From NCBI GenBank assembly GCA_019747075.1, contig JAIERF010000051.1, positions 1 to 48,104 of the forward strand: a stretch of 48,104 nt of DNA, read 5' to 3'. Both the position numbers and the translations under genes were made by a program. The DNA is from Pseudomonadaceae bacterium (GTDB lineage Bacteria; Pseudomonadota; Gammaproteobacteria; Pseudomonadales; Pseudomonadaceae). A model generated the notes under the pieces. The model saw nothing but the letters and a program-made list of their open reading frames with translations, was not told the origin of the DNA and searched no databases. Positions 17,649-30,085 of the stretch are shown here, in pieces (the stretch's first letter is position 1; each line of letters opens with the position of its first letter).

Positions 17649-19571
17649 TTACTGCGACTTGCGCACCCGTAGGTACCACTCGGACAGCAGGCGCACCTGT
17701 TTCTCGGTGTAGCCACGCTCGACCATGCGGGTGATGAAATCGTTGTGTTTTTGCTGGTCCTCCTTGCTGGCCTTGGCGTTGAAGCTGATGACGGGCAGCA
17801 GGTCTTCGGTGTTGGAGAACATTTTCTTCTCGATCACCACCCGCAGCTTCTCGTAGCTCAGCCAGGTTGGGTTCTTGCCATTGTTGTTGGCGCGGGCGCG
17901 CAGGACGAAGTTGACGATTTCGTTGCGGAAATCCTTCGGGTTGCTGATGCCAGCGGGTTTTTCGATCTTCTCCAGCTCCTCGTTGAGGGCCACGCGGTTG
18001 AGGATCTCGCCGGTTTCCGGGTCGCGGTATTCCTGATCCTGAATCCAGAAGTCGGCGTACAGCACATAGCGGTCGAAGATGTTCTGCCCGTATTCGCTGT
18101 AGGACTCCAGGTAGGCGGTCTGGATTTCCTTGCCGATAAACTCGATGTAGCGCGGCGCCAGGTATTCCTTCAGGTAGCGCAGGTAGCGTTCGCGCACCTC
18201 CGCGGGGAATTGCTCCTGCTCGATCTGCTGCTCCAGCACATACAGCAGGTGCACCGGGTTGGCGGCGATCTCGTGGGGATCGAAGTTGAATACCTTGGAG
18301 AGGATCTTGAAGGCGAAGCGGGTCGACAGGCCATTCATGCCCTCGTCGACGCCCGCGCTGTCGCGATACTCCTGCAGCGACTTGGCCTTGGGATCGGTGT
18401 CCTTGAGGTTTTCGCCGTCATACACGCGCATCTTCGAGTAGACGTTGGAGTTTTCCGGCTCCTTGAGGCGGCTCAAAACCGAGAACTGGGCGAGCATCTT
18501 CAGCGTGTCGGGCGCGCAGTGGGCATTGGCCAGGGAGCTATTGAACAGCAGCTTCTCGTAGATTTTGATTTCGTCGCTGACGCGCAGGCAGTAGGGCACC
18601 TTGACGATGTAGATCCGATCGATAAAGGCTTCGTTGTTCTTGTTGTTGCGGAAGCTGTGCCACTCGGACTCGTTGGAGTGGGCCAGCAGGATGCCCATAA
18701 ACGGAATCGCGCCGAGGCCTTCGGTGCTGTTGTAGTTACCTTCTTGGGTGGCAGTCAGTAGCGGATGCAGCACCTTGATCGGCGCCTTGAACATCTCGAC
18801 GAACTCCATCAACCCCTGGTTGGAGCGGCACAGGGCGCCGGAGTAGCTGTAGGCGTCGGCATCGTTCTGCGGGAATTCCTCCAGCTTGCGGATGTCGACC
18901 TTGCCGACCAGAGCGGAGATGTCCTGGTTGTTCTCATCGCCTGGCTCGGTCTTGGCCACGGCGATCTGGTTGAGGATCGACGGGTAGAGTTTGACCACGC
19001 GGAACTGGCTGATGTCGCCGCCATACTCGGCCAGACGTTTGGCCGCCCAAGGCGACATGATGGTGGACAGGTAGCGCTGCGGAATGCCGAAGTCTTCTTC
19101 GAGGATGGCGCCATCCTCGGCGGCATTGAACAGCCCCAGGGGCGACTCGAACACCGGCGAGCCCTTGATGGCATAGAAGGGCACTTTCTCCATCAGGTGC
19201 TTGAGTTTCTCCGCCAGCGACGACTTGCCGCCACCGACCGGGCCGAGCAGGTAGAGGATCTGTTTCTTCTCTTCCAGGCCTTGGGCGGCGTGGCGGAAAT
19301 AGGCGACGATCTGGTCGATGCACTCTTCCATGCCATGGAAGTCGGCGAAGGCCGGATAGCGGCGGATCACCTTGTTGGAGAAGATCCGCGACAGCCGCGA
19401 GTTGCTGGTGGTGTCCACCAGTTGCGGCTCGCCAATGGCCATCAGCAGGCGCTCGGCGGCGGTGGCGTAGGCGCTGCGATCCTGTTTGCACAGGTCAAGG
19501 TACTCCTGCAGGGAGTACTCCTCCTGGCGGGTGGCCTCGAAGCGGTTCTGGAAGTGGCTGAAAATAGTCAT
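17649..19571 (-). CDS. prkA: PrkA/YeaG family serine protein kinase
   Basis: A 640-residue protein with an N-terminal AAA-type ATPase domain and a C-terminal kinase-like domain. The P-loop is LLGPVGGGKSSLAEKL (about 110-125). The frame is open 45 codons further, but the ATG at 19571, with AGGTGA six bases upstream, gives the conserved N-terminus MTIFSHFQNRFE. In E. coli YeaG autophosphorylates and helps cells cope with nitrogen starvation. It is the first gene of prkA-yeaH-spoVR, probably transcribed from the 250-bp gap before glpE; I could not place a sigma-S or sigma-54 promoter with confidence. Confidence 0.96.
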   Translation of the reverse strand: MTIFSHFQNRFEATRQEEYSLQEYLDLCKQDRSAYATAAERLLMAIGEPQLVDTTSNSRLSRIFSNKVIRRYPAFADFHGMEECIDQIVAYFRHAAQGLEEKKQILYLLGPVGGGKSSLAEKLKHLMEKVPFYAIKGSPVFESPLGLFNAAEDGAILEEDFGIPQRYLSTIMSPWAAKRLAEYGGDISQFRVVKLYPSILNQIAVAKTEPGDENNQDISALVGKVDIRKLEEFPQNDADAYSYSGALCRSNQGLMEFVEMFKAPIKVLHPLLTATQEGNYNSTEGLGAIPFMGILLAHSNESEWHSFRNNKNNEAFIDRIYIVKVPYCLRVSDEIKIYEKLLFNSSLANAHCAPDTLKMLAQFSVLSRLKEPENSNVYSKMRVYDGENLKDTDPKAKSLQEYRDSAGVDEGMNGLSTRFAFKILSKVFNFDPHEIAANPVHLLYVLEQQIEQEQFPAEVRERYLRYLKEYLAPRYIEFIGKEIQTAYLESYSEYGQNIFDRYVLYADFWIQDQEYRDPETGEILNRVALNEELEKIEKPAGISNPKDFRNEIVNFVLRARANNNGKNPTWLSYEKLRVVIEKKMFSNTEDLLPVISFNAKASKEDQQKHNDFITRMVERGYTEKQVRLLSEWYLRVRKSQ

Positions 19572-19823
19572 GACGTCACCTCGCTGGGGCTCGGAGTCGC
19601 CATGGGACCAGTCGTGCAGTGGTTGCCACGCAGCTGACGTGAATCCCCCGGGACACCAAAAGATCTCATCCATGGCCATGAGCTGTGGGCAGCTCGTTCT
19701 GATCAAGCAGGGCCTATGGCAAAGAATAGTTCGGAATCGGCGAGGTCAAGGGCTGGCGCGCCGCCCGTCTGCCGATTTGTCGGTGCAGGGCGCGGCGGCG
19801 GTGGGCTGGGCGGGGAAATATTT

Positions 19824-20153
19824 TTATTCGGCGGAGCTTTGACTAACCTCGGCAGGGTAGGTGCTGCGCCATAGCTCGATGCCACCGTCGAGGCTGTAGA
19901 CCTCGGCAAAGCCTTGGCCGACCAGGTAGGCAGCGGCGCTTTGGCTGGAGTTGCCGTGGTAGCAGACCACCACCAGCGGCTGGTCAAGGTCGGCCTTGGC
20001 GATAAAGTCGTGCAGGGAGTGGTTGTCCAGATGCTGAGAGCCGCTGATATGGCCCATGGCGAAGCTTTGTGGGTCACGGATATCGACCACTACGCCACCC
20101 TGGGCGCGCAGGGCTTGGGCCTGGGCTGGGGCGATGCGTTTGAAGTCAGTCAT
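19824..20153 (-). CDS. glpE: Thiosulfate sulfurtransferase GlpE (single-domain rhodanese)
   Basis: A 109-residue rhodanese that moves sulfane sulfur from thiosulfate to cyanide or other acceptors. The catalytic Cys is in the loop [13 protein letters not shown] (about 64-76). [15 protein letters not shown] and the C-terminal DGGIELWR are family signatures. It is the last gene of the lptD-to-glpE operon and overlaps the apaH stop by 4 bp. Confidence 0.95.
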   Translation of the reverse strand: MTDFKRIAPAQAQALRAQGGVVVDIRDPQSFAMGHISGSQHLDNHSLHDFIAKADLDQPLVVVCYHGNSSQSAAAYLVGQGFAEVYSLDGGIELWRSTYPAEVSQSSAE

Positions 20154-21028
20154 GGGCTTGCCTCGCTGCGGGGTTGTTCATGGGGTGTTGTGGTGGGTGC
20201 GGCAGGGCGCCGCTGTTCGTGGCAGTGGCACAGGTGTTTGGCGCCGCTGTCGAGGTTCAGCAGAGTCATGGCGCCGCCCCACACGCAACCGCTGTCGAGG
20301 GCGAACAGGTTGGGCTGGGTGCAGCGCCCTTCGAGGGCTGCCCAGTGACCGAAAATGATCTTGTGGCTGCGGGTCTTGCGATTCTCGTAGCTGAACCAGG
20401 GGGCGAAACCGGCGGGGGCGCTGTCGACGCCTTCCTTGCTCTTCAGGTCGAGGCTGCCATCGGCGCTGCAAAAGCGCATGCGGGTCAGGTAATTGGTGAT
20501 CACCCGCAGGCGGGCGATGCCTTGCAGGTCCTTGTCCCAGCGGTTCGGCTGATTGCCGTACATGCCGTCGAGGAACAGCGACAGGCGCGTATCGTCGCGC
20601 AGTGCGTCTTCCACTTCTGCCGCGCGTTTGAGGGCTTTGCTCAGGGTCCACTGCGGTGGAATGCCGGCATGCACCAGCAGTGTGTCGCGCTCGGCGTCGT
20701 AGTGCAGGAGTTTTTGCTGGCGCAGCCAGTTGAGCAGGTCGTCGCGATCGGGAGCATCGAGAATTTCCTGCAAAGTGTCGCCCTTTTTCAGGCGCTCACG
20801 GTTGTGCGCCACGGCCAGTAGGTGCAAATCGTGATTGCCCAGCACGCAGGTCAGAGAGTCGCGCATGGCGTAGAGAAAACGCAGGGTTTCCAGCGACTGC
20901 GGGCCACGGTTGACCAGGTCGCCGACCAGCCACAGACGATCCTTAGTGGGGTCGAAGGCCACTTCCTTAAGCAGGCATTGCAGCGGTTGCAGGCAGCCTT
21001 GCAGGTCGCCGACGGCGTAGACGGTCAT
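20150..21028 (-). CDS. apaH: Bis(5'-nucleosyl)-tetraphosphatase ApaH
   Basis: A 292-residue metallophosphoesterase that splits Ap4A into two ADP and can remove Np4 caps from RNA. Metal-site motifs run in order: [25 protein letters not shown], and the later VHAGIPPQW and FGHWAALEG. The frame is open 23 codons upstream, but the ATG at 21028 gives the family N-terminus [11 protein letters not shown]. It starts 1 bp after the apaG stop and overlaps glpE by 4 bp. apaG-apaH linkage is widely conserved. Confidence 0.97.
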   Translation of the reverse strand: MTVYAVGDLQGCLQPLQCLLKEVAFDPTKDRLWLVGDLVNRGPQSLETLRFLYAMRDSLTCVLGNHDLHLLAVAHNRERLKKGDTLQEILDAPDRDDLLNWLRQQKLLHYDAERDTLLVHAGIPPQWTLSKALKRAAEVEDALRDDTRLSLFLDGMYGNQPNRWDKDLQGIARLRVITNYLTRMRFCSADGSLDLKSKEGVDSAPAGFAPWFSYENRKTRSHKIIFGHWAALEGRCTQPNLFALDSGCVWGGAMTLLNLDSGAKHLCHCHEQRRPAAPTTTPHEQPRSEASP

Positions 21029-21029
21029 A

Positions 21030-21410
21030 TCAGTGCAGCGCTCCCGGGACCACCAGGCGGAAGGGGGCGATGGGCGCGTCGAAGGTGGCACCGTCATCGG
21101 TCTGCATCTGGTAGCTGCCTTGCATAAAGCCCACGCGGGTGGTCATCAGGGTGCCGCTGCTGTAGCTGTACTGCTCGCCGGGCTCGAGCCGCGGCTGCTG
21201 GCCGACGACACCGGGGCCGCGGACTTCCTGCACATGGCCATCGCCGTCGGTAATCACCCAGTGGCGGCTCAGCAACTTGGCTGCCAGTTGGCCGCTGTTG
21301 TTTAGGGTGACCGTGTAGGCGAAGGCATAGCGGTTCTGTTCCGGTTGCGACTGTTCCGGGAGAAAGCGCGAGGTGACGCTGACGTCGATTTGTTGGGCGG
21401 GTTTGGGCAT
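21030..21410 (-). CDS. apaG: ApaG (CorD-type) protein
   Basis: A 126-residue Fn3-fold protein, linked genetically to Co and Mg homeostasis; the biochemical role is unclear. [39 protein letters not shown] and [17 protein letters not shown] match the family throughout. The ATG at 21410 gives the standard length; the longer upstream frame is not conserved. It lies between ksgA and apaH in the conserved operon. Confidence 0.95.
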   Translation of the reverse strand: MPKPAQQIDVSVTSRFLPEQSQPEQNRYAFAYTVTLNNSGQLAAKLLSRHWVITDGDGHVQEVRGPGVVGQQPRLEPGEQYSYSSGTLMTTRVGFMQGSYQMQTDDGATFDAPIAPFRLVVPGALH

Positions 21411-21505
21411 GGGCAGGGCTCTGCTGAATAGGGTCGGAGCCGGATGGGCCTGGCGCTGGACCGCAGCCCGCCAGGCGGGTGCGGCCAAAATTTGAGTCTA
21501 GGGCC

Positions 21506-22324
21506 TTAGTCGGCGCTTGTCTGCGGGCTCGGCTGCAGGCTGAGCTGGTCGGCCAGGCGCACGAAGGCGGCCAGGTCGAGCTGTTCCGGGCGCAGGCTGC
21601 CATCGACGCCGGCGGCTTCGATTTCAGCTGTGCTGAGCAGGGCCTTGAGGGTGTTGCGCAAGGTTTTACGCCGTTGGTTGAAGGCTTCGCGGACTACCCG
21701 TTCAAGCAGGCGATGGTCCTTGGCCGGGTGCGGCAGCACGTCGTGGGGGGTTAGACGGACGATGGCGGAGTCGACTTTTGGCGGCGGATTAAAGGCGCCC
21801 GGGCCGACGTTGAACAGGTGCTCCACGCGGCAGTGGTACTGCACCATGATCGACAGGCGGCCCCAGTCACCACCACCAGGTGTGGCAGCCAGGCGCTCGA
21901 CCACTTCCTTTTGCAGCATAAAGTGCATGTCGCGGATCACCCCGGCATTAGCCAGTAGATGGAATATCAGCGGGGTCGAGATGTTGTACGGCAGGTTGCC
22001 GACCACGCGCAGGCTGCGCGGTTCCGGGTTGAGGCTGTTGAAGTCGAACTTCAGGGCATCGCCCTGGTGCAGGTTGAAGGCCGGGTTGCTGCCGAACTTT
22101 GCACGCAGAATCGGCACCAGATCGTGGTCCAGTTCGATCACATCCAACTGTGCACCGCTGTTGAGCAGGCCTTCGGTAAGCGCACCCTGACCTGGACCGA
22201 TTTCCAGCAGGCGCTCGCCCGGACGGGCGTGGATGCCGCGCAGGATGCGGTGAATCACCCCTGCGTCGTGCAGGAAGTTCTGGCCGAAGCGCTTGCGCGC
22301 GCGGTGTTGGTAATTCTCGGTCAT
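21506..22324 (-). CDS. rsmA: 16S rRNA dimethyladenosine transferase KsgA (RsmA)
   Basis: A 272-residue SAM-dependent enzyme that dimethylates A1518 and A1519 of 16S rRNA, a late check in 30S assembly. RFGQNFLHD at the N-terminus, EIGPGQGALTEGLL (SAM loop), NLPYNISTPL (catalytic motif IV) and NPPPKVDSAIVRL are all present. The ATG at 22324 gives the family N-terminus; the open frame starts seven codons earlier. It sits between pdxA and apaG. A long hairpin in the 138-bp gap before it (22418-22462) may separate it from pdxA. Confidence 0.97.
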   Translation of the reverse strand: MTENYQHRARKRFGQNFLHDAGVIHRILRGIHARPGERLLEIGPGQGALTEGLLNSGAQLDVIELDHDLVPILRAKFGSNPAFNLHQGDALKFDFNSLNPEPRSLRVVGNLPYNISTPLIFHLLANAGVIRDMHFMLQKEVVERLAATPGGGDWGRLSIMVQYHCRVEHLFNVGPGAFNPPPKVDSAIVRLTPHDVLPHPAKDHRLLERVVREAFNQRRKTLRNTLKALLSTAEIEAAGVDGSLRPEQLDLAAFVRLADQLSLQPSPQTSAD

Positions 22325-22417
22325 GGACGCGGCTCCGGGCCCCAAGCAATACGCTTGAGCGAATGCAAAAGGGCGGCAGTTTAACAGTAAAGCCGCACCG
22401 TTCGGTGTTTGCGCTTA

Positions 22418-22462
22418 GGTCTGCTCCCGTTTCATTGCGAGCGAATGAAGCGGGAACAGACC
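22418..22462. repeat. 19-bp inverted repeat between pdxA and ksgA
   Basis: Two 19-bp arms (22418-22436 and 22444-22462) pair with two G-U-type mismatches around a GCGAGCG loop. The second arm abuts the pdxA stop. There is no U-run on either strand, so it is more like a dispersed REP-type element or an RNA-processing hairpin than a classical terminator. Confidence 0.6.
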
Positions 22463-23449
22463 CTAGCCGTGCACGGCCATCTGGTAGGCGGTTTGCAGCG
22501 CGACCTGCAGGCTGCCGGTGTCGACTTTACCGCTGCCGGCCAGGTCCAGAGCGGTGCCGTGGTCGACCGAGGTGCGGATAATCGGCAGGCCGAGGGTGAT
22601 GTTCACCGCCGCGCCGAAGCCTTTGTACTTGAGCACGGGCAGGCCTTGATCGTGGTACATGGCCAGCACCGCATCGCAGTGCTCCAGGTGCTTGGGGGTG
22701 AACAAGGTGTCGGCGGGCAGCGGGCCGATCAGGTTCAAGCTGTCGTCACGCAGGCGTGCCAGGCACGGCTCGATGATGTCGATTTCCTCGCGGCCCATGT
22801 GTCCGCTTTCGCCGGCATGGGGGTTGAGGCCGCAGACCAGGATACGCGGCGCGGCAATGCCGAACTTGTTGACCAAGTCGGCATGTAGGATGCGGGTGAC
22901 CCGTTCGAGGCGCTCAGGCGTGATGGCATCAGCGACATCGCGCAGTGGCAGGTGGGTGGTCACCAGCGCAACCCGCAGACCATGGGTGGCGAGCATCATC
23001 ACCACCTGTTCGGTGTGGGTCAGCTCGGCCAGGTATTCGGTGTGGCCGGAGAAGGGGATGCCAGCCTGGTTGATCACGCCTTTGTGTACCGGCGCGGTGA
23101 TCATCCCGGCAAAGTCGCCGTTGATGCAGCCGGAACCCGCGCGGTGCAAGGTTTCCAGTACATAAGCGGCGTTGGCGGGGTCCAGCTGGCCGGCCACCAC
23201 GGGAGCGCTCAGTGGCGTGTCCCAGACGTACAGGCTACCTGCAGCCGCCGGTTGCTCCGGCCAGTGGCCAGGCTCGACCGGGATTAACTGCACTGTCAGT
23301 TGCAACTGGCTTGCCCGCGCCGCCAGCAAGGGCTGGCTGGCGATGGCGATCAGTGGGTAAGGCTGGGCTTGCGCGGCGAGCAGCAGGCACAGGTCGGGAC
23401 CAATGCCGGCGGGCTCGCCGGGCGTAACGACAAAGCGAGGCAGGCTCAC
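22463..23449 (-). CDS. pdxA: 4-hydroxythreonine-4-phosphate dehydrogenase PdxA
   Basis: A 328-residue NAD-dependent dehydrogenase of pyridoxal 5'-phosphate synthesis. [13 protein letters not shown] at the N-terminus, [27 protein letters not shown] (metal His) and [16 protein letters not shown] (metal His and substrate Lys) are visible, followed by [19 protein letters not shown]. Its start overlaps the surA stop by 4 bp. surA-pdxA-ksgA linkage is the same as in E. coli. Confidence 0.97.
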   Translation of the reverse strand: MSLPRFVVTPGEPAGIGPDLCLLLAAQAQPYPLIAIASQPLLAARASQLQLTVQLIPVEPGHWPEQPAAAGSLYVWDTPLSAPVVAGQLDPANAAYVLETLHRAGSGCINGDFAGMITAPVHKGVINQAGIPFSGHTEYLAELTHTEQVVMMLATHGLRVALVTTHLPLRDVADAITPERLERVTRILHADLVNKFGIAAPRILVCGLNPHAGESGHMGREEIDIIEPCLARLRDDSLNLIGPLPADTLFTPKHLEHCDAVLAMYHDQGLPVLKYKGFGAAVNITLGLPIIRTSVDHGTALDLAGSGKVDTGSLQVALQTAYQMAVHG

Positions 23450-24744
23450 AGCTTGCTTTCTACGTAGGCCTCGTCGCGGATCTGGCGCAGCCAGGCTTGC
23501 AACTCGTCTTCGTATTTGCGGTTACGCAGGACACTGAGGGCTTGCTGCTTGCGGAACTGCTCGCTGCCGTCAGTGGCGCGGCGGCCCATGACCTGCAGAA
23601 CGTGCCAGCCGAAGGCGCTCTTGAACGGCTTGGACACTTCACCGCTTTCGGTTTGCGCCATCACTGCGCGGAATTCCGGCACCAGAGCATTCGGGTCGAT
23701 CCAGTTGAGGTCGCCGCCATTGAGGGCTGAACCTGGATCTTCCGAGAAGTCTTTCGCCAGTTCGGCGAAGTCTTCGCCGGCCATGATGCGCTCATAAACG
23801 CGCTCGGCCAGACGCTTGGTCTCGGCTTCACTGCGAATTTCGCTGGGTTTGATCAGTACGTGACGCACATGCACTTCGTCGCGCACCTGGCTCTCGCCGC
23901 CGCGTTTTTCCAGCAGTTTGATCAGGATAAAGCCGCCAGGAGTGCGCACGGGCTCAGTGGTTTCGCCAACGCTCAGGGCGCCGATCATCGAGTCGAATGG
24001 TGTCGGCAGCTGGGCCGCTTTACGCCAGCCCATGTTGCCGCCCTCGAGAGCAGTCTCGCTGGCCGAACTGGCGATCGCTAGCTGGGCAAAGTCGGCGCCT
24101 TGTTGCAGTTGCTGATAAAGCTCTTGGGCTCGGCGATCAGCGGCCTGGATTTCGTCGGCGGAGGCTGCGTCGGGTACGCGAATTAGAATATTCGCCAGGC
24201 GATACTCGACCGACAACTGCATCTTGCCGCTCTCTGAAGCGAGGAAGTTTTCCACTTCCTGGTCGCTGACCTGGATACGTTCGGCCACCCGACGCTGACG
24301 CACACGGCTGATGATCATTTCTCGACGGATCTGCTCGCGGGCGTCCTCATAGGACAGGCCGTCACGCTCCAGGGCGGCGCGGAACTGCTCCAGACTCAGG
24401 TTGTTACGCTGGGCAATAGTGCCGACGGCTTGGTTGAGCTCTTCGTCAGTGATGCGGATGCCGGAGCGGTCGCCGATCTGCAGCTGGATGTTCTCGATGA
24501 TCAGGCGCTCAAGCACCTGCTGGCTCAGAACATGCTCAGGCGGCAGGCTGTCGCCGCGCTTGGCGATGGTCTGCTGCACTTCACGTACGCGTTGATCCAG
24601 CTGGCTTTGCATGACCACGTCGGTATCAACGATGGCCACTACGCGGTCGAGGGGCTGTACGTCGGCGTGTACCGAGGTACCGAGAAACACTGCGCCCAGC
24701 AACAGCGGGCGCAGACAATCAGAAAGCTTGGTCTTCACGTTCAC
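23446..24744 (-). CDS. surA: Periplasmic chaperone/peptidyl-prolyl isomerase SurA
   Basis: A 432-residue chaperone that escorts outer-membrane beta-barrels to the Bam complex. The signal peptide ends near SVHA at about residue 27. The N-terminal chaperone domain follows ([18 protein letters not shown] ... [15 protein letters not shown]). Two parvulin domains start near residues 170 and 285; the second includes [13 protein letters not shown] and [15 protein letters not shown]. The C-terminal helix packs back on the N-domain. It overlaps lptD by 26 bp, and LptD is itself a SurA client. Confidence 0.97.
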   Translation of the reverse strand: MNVKTKLSDCLRPLLLGAVFLGTSVHADVQPLDRVVAIVDTDVVMQSQLDQRVREVQQTIAKRGDSLPPEHVLSQQVLERLIIENIQLQIGDRSGIRITDEELNQAVGTIAQRNNLSLEQFRAALERDGLSYEDAREQIRREMIISRVRQRRVAERIQVSDQEVENFLASESGKMQLSVEYRLANILIRVPDAASADEIQAADRRAQELYQQLQQGADFAQLAIASSASETALEGGNMGWRKAAQLPTPFDSMIGALSVGETTEPVRTPGGFILIKLLEKRGGESQVRDEVHVRHVLIKPSEIRSEAETKRLAERVYERIMAGEDFAELAKDFSEDPGSALNGGDLNWIDPNALVPEFRAVMAQTESGEVSKPFKSAFGWHVLQVMGRRATDGSEQFRKQQALSVLRNRKYEDELQAWLRQIRDEAYVESKL

Positions 24745-27490
24745 GATAACCTTGAATGCCTTGGTCGAGGAAAGTCCCAGTCTTGTTGCCTACGACACCG
24801 CCGAGGCCTTTGAGCACGATCTGCAGGAAAATCCCGTGGTCGCCTTGCTCGTTCTGGGAAGGGGACAGGCTGACTTCGTTATTGTCGACCCAGTAGCGAT
24901 TGATCAGGCGCAGTTTCCAGCAGCAACTGTCGTACTCGAAGCCACCAAAGGCTTCCAGGGTGCGGTTGCGGTTGTAGTCATGCTGCCAGCGGGCAATGAC
25001 GCTCCACTGTGGCACCAGCGGCCAGATGGTGGAGAAATCGTGCTGACTGACTTTGTAGTAGTCCTTGATGTAGTTGCTGTCGCCCGGACTGCCGTAGTCG
25101 CCGCCCTGCTGCCAGGTGCCACTCTCCGGGTCGTAGACCACGGTGTCGTTGCTGTAGCGATAACCGAGGTTGACCACCTTGTTGAGGTTGTCCTGCGGTT
25201 GGTAGTGGAACATCGCGCTGCCCGAACGGGTGCTGTGGGTGCTCTCGTCCCAGTTGAAGTCGGACGACAGACGCCAGTCGCGGTTGAAACGATAAAGATA
25301 TTCCAGCGCATAAGGCGACTGCGAGGTGGTGGCGTCTGCACGGTCGCGGTAATCGATACCCGGCATCTGCACTTTACGGTCGGCAAAGTACGCCGCCTGG
25401 CCGATGCTGAAGGTCTGCCGTTCGAAGCCGTTAGGCTCGATCCAGCGGTTGGTTACGCCGAGCGACAGCTTGTTCTCGTCACCCACCCGATCGCGGCCGC
25501 TGAAGCGGTTTTCGCGAAACAGCGAGCCATAGTTGAAGCGGCTCTCACCACTGTCAAAGATCGGGATGTCGTCCTGTTCCTCTTCCGGTACATAGAGGTA
25601 GAACAGGCGCGGCTCCAGGGTCTGCCGGTAGTCTTTGCCGAACAGCTGGGTGTTGCGGTCGAAGTACAGGCCGCTGTCGACGCTGGACACGGCTACGCCG
25701 CGATCCGGGGCGTCTTCGAAAGTAGTGCCCTGGCTGGTCAGCTGGCTTTTGCCACGGCTATCCAGGCTTAGGTCATAATCGGTATACAGGTATTTGAGCG
25801 ACGGAGTGACGTAGCCGTAGCTGTTGCTCATTGGCAGGCTCAGGCCGGGCGCGACGTGGGCGCGATCACCGTTGGCGCGAGCCAGGCCGCTGATGCGGTC
25901 GTCATACCAGCGCTGGGCGTCGGTGCCGGTGTTGCCGTCTTCGTCGGTGAAGTAGCCTTTGCGCAGGTCGCGGTCGAAGCGCACCAATTCACTGGCGTAA
26001 GTCATTTTCAGGCCGCCAGCCTCAACCGGTACTACGCCATCCAGGGTGATCTGTGGCAGGCGGTTGTACGGGGTGATCTCGGTAACCATGGCCATTTCAT
26101 AGGCGTGGGCATTCAGGCGTGCGGTGTAGCTGTCGCCGCGCCAGGTCAAAGCGCCTTGCTGGTTAACGAAGCTGGGCGTGTCGATGCCCAGGTCGGTGTC
26201 CAGGTCCTGGAAGTAGTAGGGATCGCTGATGTCGGTGAAGTCCACTTCGCTCAACAGGCGCGAGTCCAGGCCGCCTTTGTGCTGCCAGCTGTACATCCAG
26301 CGGGTGTCTTCATATTCGGACTGCAGTTTGCGGTCGTCATTTTCATCGTTGAGGATGGCTGCGCCGATCTGACCTTCGCTGCTCTTGGTCAGGTAGCGAC
26401 CTTCGCCTTCCAGCAGCAACCCACGATCGGCCATATAGGTCGGATAGAGGGTGGCATCGTAGTTGGGCGCCAGGTTGAAGTAGTAAGGCGTCTGCAGGGT
26501 CATGCCGTTGTCGCTGGACGAGCTGATGCTCGGCGCGAGGAAGCCGGACTGACGACGGTCATCGATCGGGAAGTAGATATACGGGGTGTAGAACACCGGT
26601 ATGTCTTTGACCCGCAGGGTGACGTTGGTGGCGGTGCCGAAACCGGTGAGCGGGTTCAGCTTGATGTTGTTGCCCTTCAGGTGCCAAGCGTTGTTGCCAG
26701 GTTCGCAACGGGTGTAAGTACCGTCCTTGAGACGGATGATGGCGTCTTCCTGGCGCTTGGCATACAGCGCGTTGCCGCGCACATGGCCTTGGTGCATGAC
26801 GTATTCGGCGTTGTCGATTTTCGCCGCACCGGTGTCCAGTTGCAGCTCGGCACGGTCGCCGACTACTAGGGCACCCTTGTCGCGCAGGCGTACATTGCCG
26901 ACCAGCTCGCCACGGTTTTCGGTCTGGTACAGGCTGGCTTCGTCAGCTTCAACCTGCAGACCGGCCTGGCGCAGCACCACATCACCGGCGAGGGTGGCGA
27001 CTTGCTGCTCCTGCTCAAAGCGCGAGGCTTTGGCCGAGACGAACATCGGCGCGTCGTTCAGCGGCGTGTCGTCGTTCATGCCCGGGCGCGTTGGCTCGAT
27101 ATAGGCGCCGGCGCAGTACGGCCCGGCTTCGGCCAGTTGGGCGGCGCTGAGTTTGTCGCGCGGCACCCAATCGAGATGGCTATAGTCGGCGCTGCGCGAG
27201 CTCAGGCCTTTGCCTTGGCTGTCGGTGACCAGTGCGGTTGCCGGTGCGCGGGTGTCGCTGGTGCCGTCGGCGGCCACGGCACTAATGGCGGTGGCGCTGT
27301 GGGCCGGCCGTGGTGGCAGCTTGGCCGCGGCGTTTTTCGGGGCGCAGGCCCAGCCGCCGGAGGCGGACACCTGGCAATCAAACTGCTCGGCGGCCACAGC
27401 GAAAGGCACGGCCAATGGCTGCATCGCCAACAGGCTGCCAGTCACCAGCAATGGAAATTTTTTGCGGAACGCGGGGGATTTTACTGCCAT
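24719..27490 (-). CDS. lptD: LPS-assembly outer-membrane protein LptD
   Basis: A 923-residue protein that inserts lipopolysaccharide into the outer leaflet with LptE. The signal peptide ends near VAAEQ at about residue 35. A periplasmic OstA/beta-jellyroll domain (about 135-260: [21 protein letters not shown] ...) and a C-terminal 26-strand barrel follow. Cysteines sit at the positions needed for the inter-domain disulphides: two near the mature N-terminus ([11 protein letters not shown]), one in YTRCEPG, and an adjacent CC pair in [14 protein letters not shown]. It is the first gene of the seven-gene operon ending at glpE and is divergent from amgK. Confidence 0.97.
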   Translation of the reverse strand: MAVKSPAFRKKFPLLVTGSLLAMQPLAVPFAVAAEQFDCQVSASGGWACAPKNAAAKLPPRPAHSATAISAVAADGTSDTRAPATALVTDSQGKGLSSRSADYSHLDWVPRDKLSAAQLAEAGPYCAGAYIEPTRPGMNDDTPLNDAPMFVSAKASRFEQEQQVATLAGDVVLRQAGLQVEADEASLYQTENRGELVGNVRLRDKGALVVGDRAELQLDTGAAKIDNAEYVMHQGHVRGNALYAKRQEDAIIRLKDGTYTRCEPGNNAWHLKGNNIKLNPLTGFGTATNVTLRVKDIPVFYTPYIYFPIDDRRQSGFLAPSISSSSDNGMTLQTPYYFNLAPNYDATLYPTYMADRGLLLEGEGRYLTKSSEGQIGAAILNDENDDRKLQSEYEDTRWMYSWQHKGGLDSRLLSEVDFTDISDPYYFQDLDTDLGIDTPSFVNQQGALTWRGDSYTARLNAHAYEMAMVTEITPYNRLPQITLDGVVPVEAGGLKMTYASELVRFDRDLRKGYFTDEDGNTGTDAQRWYDDRISGLARANGDRAHVAPGLSLPMSNSYGYVTPSLKYLYTDYDLSLDSRGKSQLTSQGTTFEDAPDRGVAVSSVDSGLYFDRNTQLFGKDYRQTLEPRLFYLYVPEEEQDDIPIFDSGESRFNYGSLFRENRFSGRDRVGDENKLSLGVTNRWIEPNGFERQTFSIGQAAYFADRKVQMPGIDYRDRADATTSQSPYALEYLYRFNRDWRLSSDFNWDESTHSTRSGSAMFHYQPQDNLNKVVNLGYRYSNDTVVYDPESGTWQQGGDYGSPGDSNYIKDYYKVSQHDFSTIWPLVPQWSVIARWQHDYNRNRTLEAFGGFEYDSCCWKLRLINRYWVDNNEVSLSPSQNEQGDHGIFLQIVLKGLGGVVGNKTGTFLDQGIQGYREREDQAF

Positions 27491-27617
27491 CTTGTTTTCC
27501 GGGCTTCCTGCGCGCCATCAACATGCAGGAAGCTGCATGCCTCTCGATGGGCTGAAAAAGATGCTGGATAATAAAGCATGACCCGCGCAACGGCTAGCGC
27601 CGTCGGAGACCCTTGCA

Positions 27618-29311
<1,694 letters not shown>

Positions 29312-29312
29312 G

Positions 29313-30080
29313 GTGTTCTGGCCGCTAACGCTGCTCGGGGCGCTGGCCGGGTTGTTGCTGGCCAGCATTCCTGGCGCCTTGCTCGGCGGGTTGCTTGGGC
29401 AGGTGCTGGATCGTCGCCTGCAGCTGCGCTCCTGGGCCGACTTGCGCCTGCGCATGGGCGGCAAGCCGGTGCTGGGTGAGCAGGAGCTGTTGTTTGTCCT
29501 GCTCGGGCGCTTGGCCAAGAGCGGCGGCGCCGTGCGCCCCGCGCATATCCAGCAGGCCCGTGAGGAAATGCGCCGGATGCAGTTGGATGGGCCGGCGCAG
29601 CAGCGCGCTGTCGAGGCCTTTAATCGTGGCAAGACGCTGGCGGATGATCTGCGCCGCTCATTGCAGCCATTGCGTGGGCAGAATGTGGCAGCGGAAGGCT
29701 TGCTGTGTGCCTGCTGGCGCCTGGTCTGGGCCGAGGGGCAGGTGCCGCCGCCCGCCCGCGAGTTAATTCTTGCCTGGGGCCAATGGCTGGGCTGGCGCCG
29801 CACGGCGGTGCTGGCGCTGGAGGCGCCTTATGTCCGCCGTGCGAGTGGTGTGGTGCGCAGTGCCGATGCCGAGCTGGAAGCCTTGCGTCTGCTCGGTGTC
29901 AGCAGCGAAGCCAGCCCCGCGCAAATTAAGCAGGCTTACCGGCGCCTGCTCAGTCGTCATCACCCGGACAAACTGGCCGGCGCGGGTGCCGGCGCCGCGC
30001 GCCTGCGTGAGGCCACGGAAATTACCAGTGAACTGCACCGCGCCTATGCCCTGCTGCGTCAGCGTCGCAGCCTGCGTTAG
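29313..30080 (+). CDS. djlA: DjlA-like membrane-anchored DnaJ co-chaperone
   Basis: About 255 residues from the GTG at 29313, which has GGAG ten bases upstream; the frame opens much earlier, inside murU, but that part has no signature. An N-terminal glycine-rich membrane anchor (LTLLGALAGLLLASIPGALLGGLLG) is typical of DjlA. A TerB-like helical domain follows (ELLFVLLGRLAKSGGAVRPAHIQ). The C-terminal J domain has the HPD motif (SRHHPDKLAGAG, about 218-229), which stimulates DnaK ATPase. It is the third gene after amgK and murU. Confidence 0.88.
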   Translation: MFWPLTLLGALAGLLLASIPGALLGGLLGQVLDRRLQLRSWADLRLRMGGKPVLGEQELLFVLLGRLAKSGGAVRPAHIQQAREEMRRMQLDGPAQQRAVEAFNRGKTLADDLRRSLQPLRGQNVAAEGLLCACWRLVWAEGQVPPPARELILAWGQWLGWRRTAVLALEAPYVRRASGVVRSADAELEALRLLGVSSEASPAQIKQAYRRLLSRHHPDKLAGAGAGAARLREATEITSELHRAYALLRQRRSLR

Positions 30081-30085
30081 CAGGC

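Noticed and set aside
17745..19637. Long plus-strand open frames opposite prkA
   Set aside because: Antisense shadows of a GC-rich gene; composition is biased to Val/Leu/Gln/Gly with no domain.
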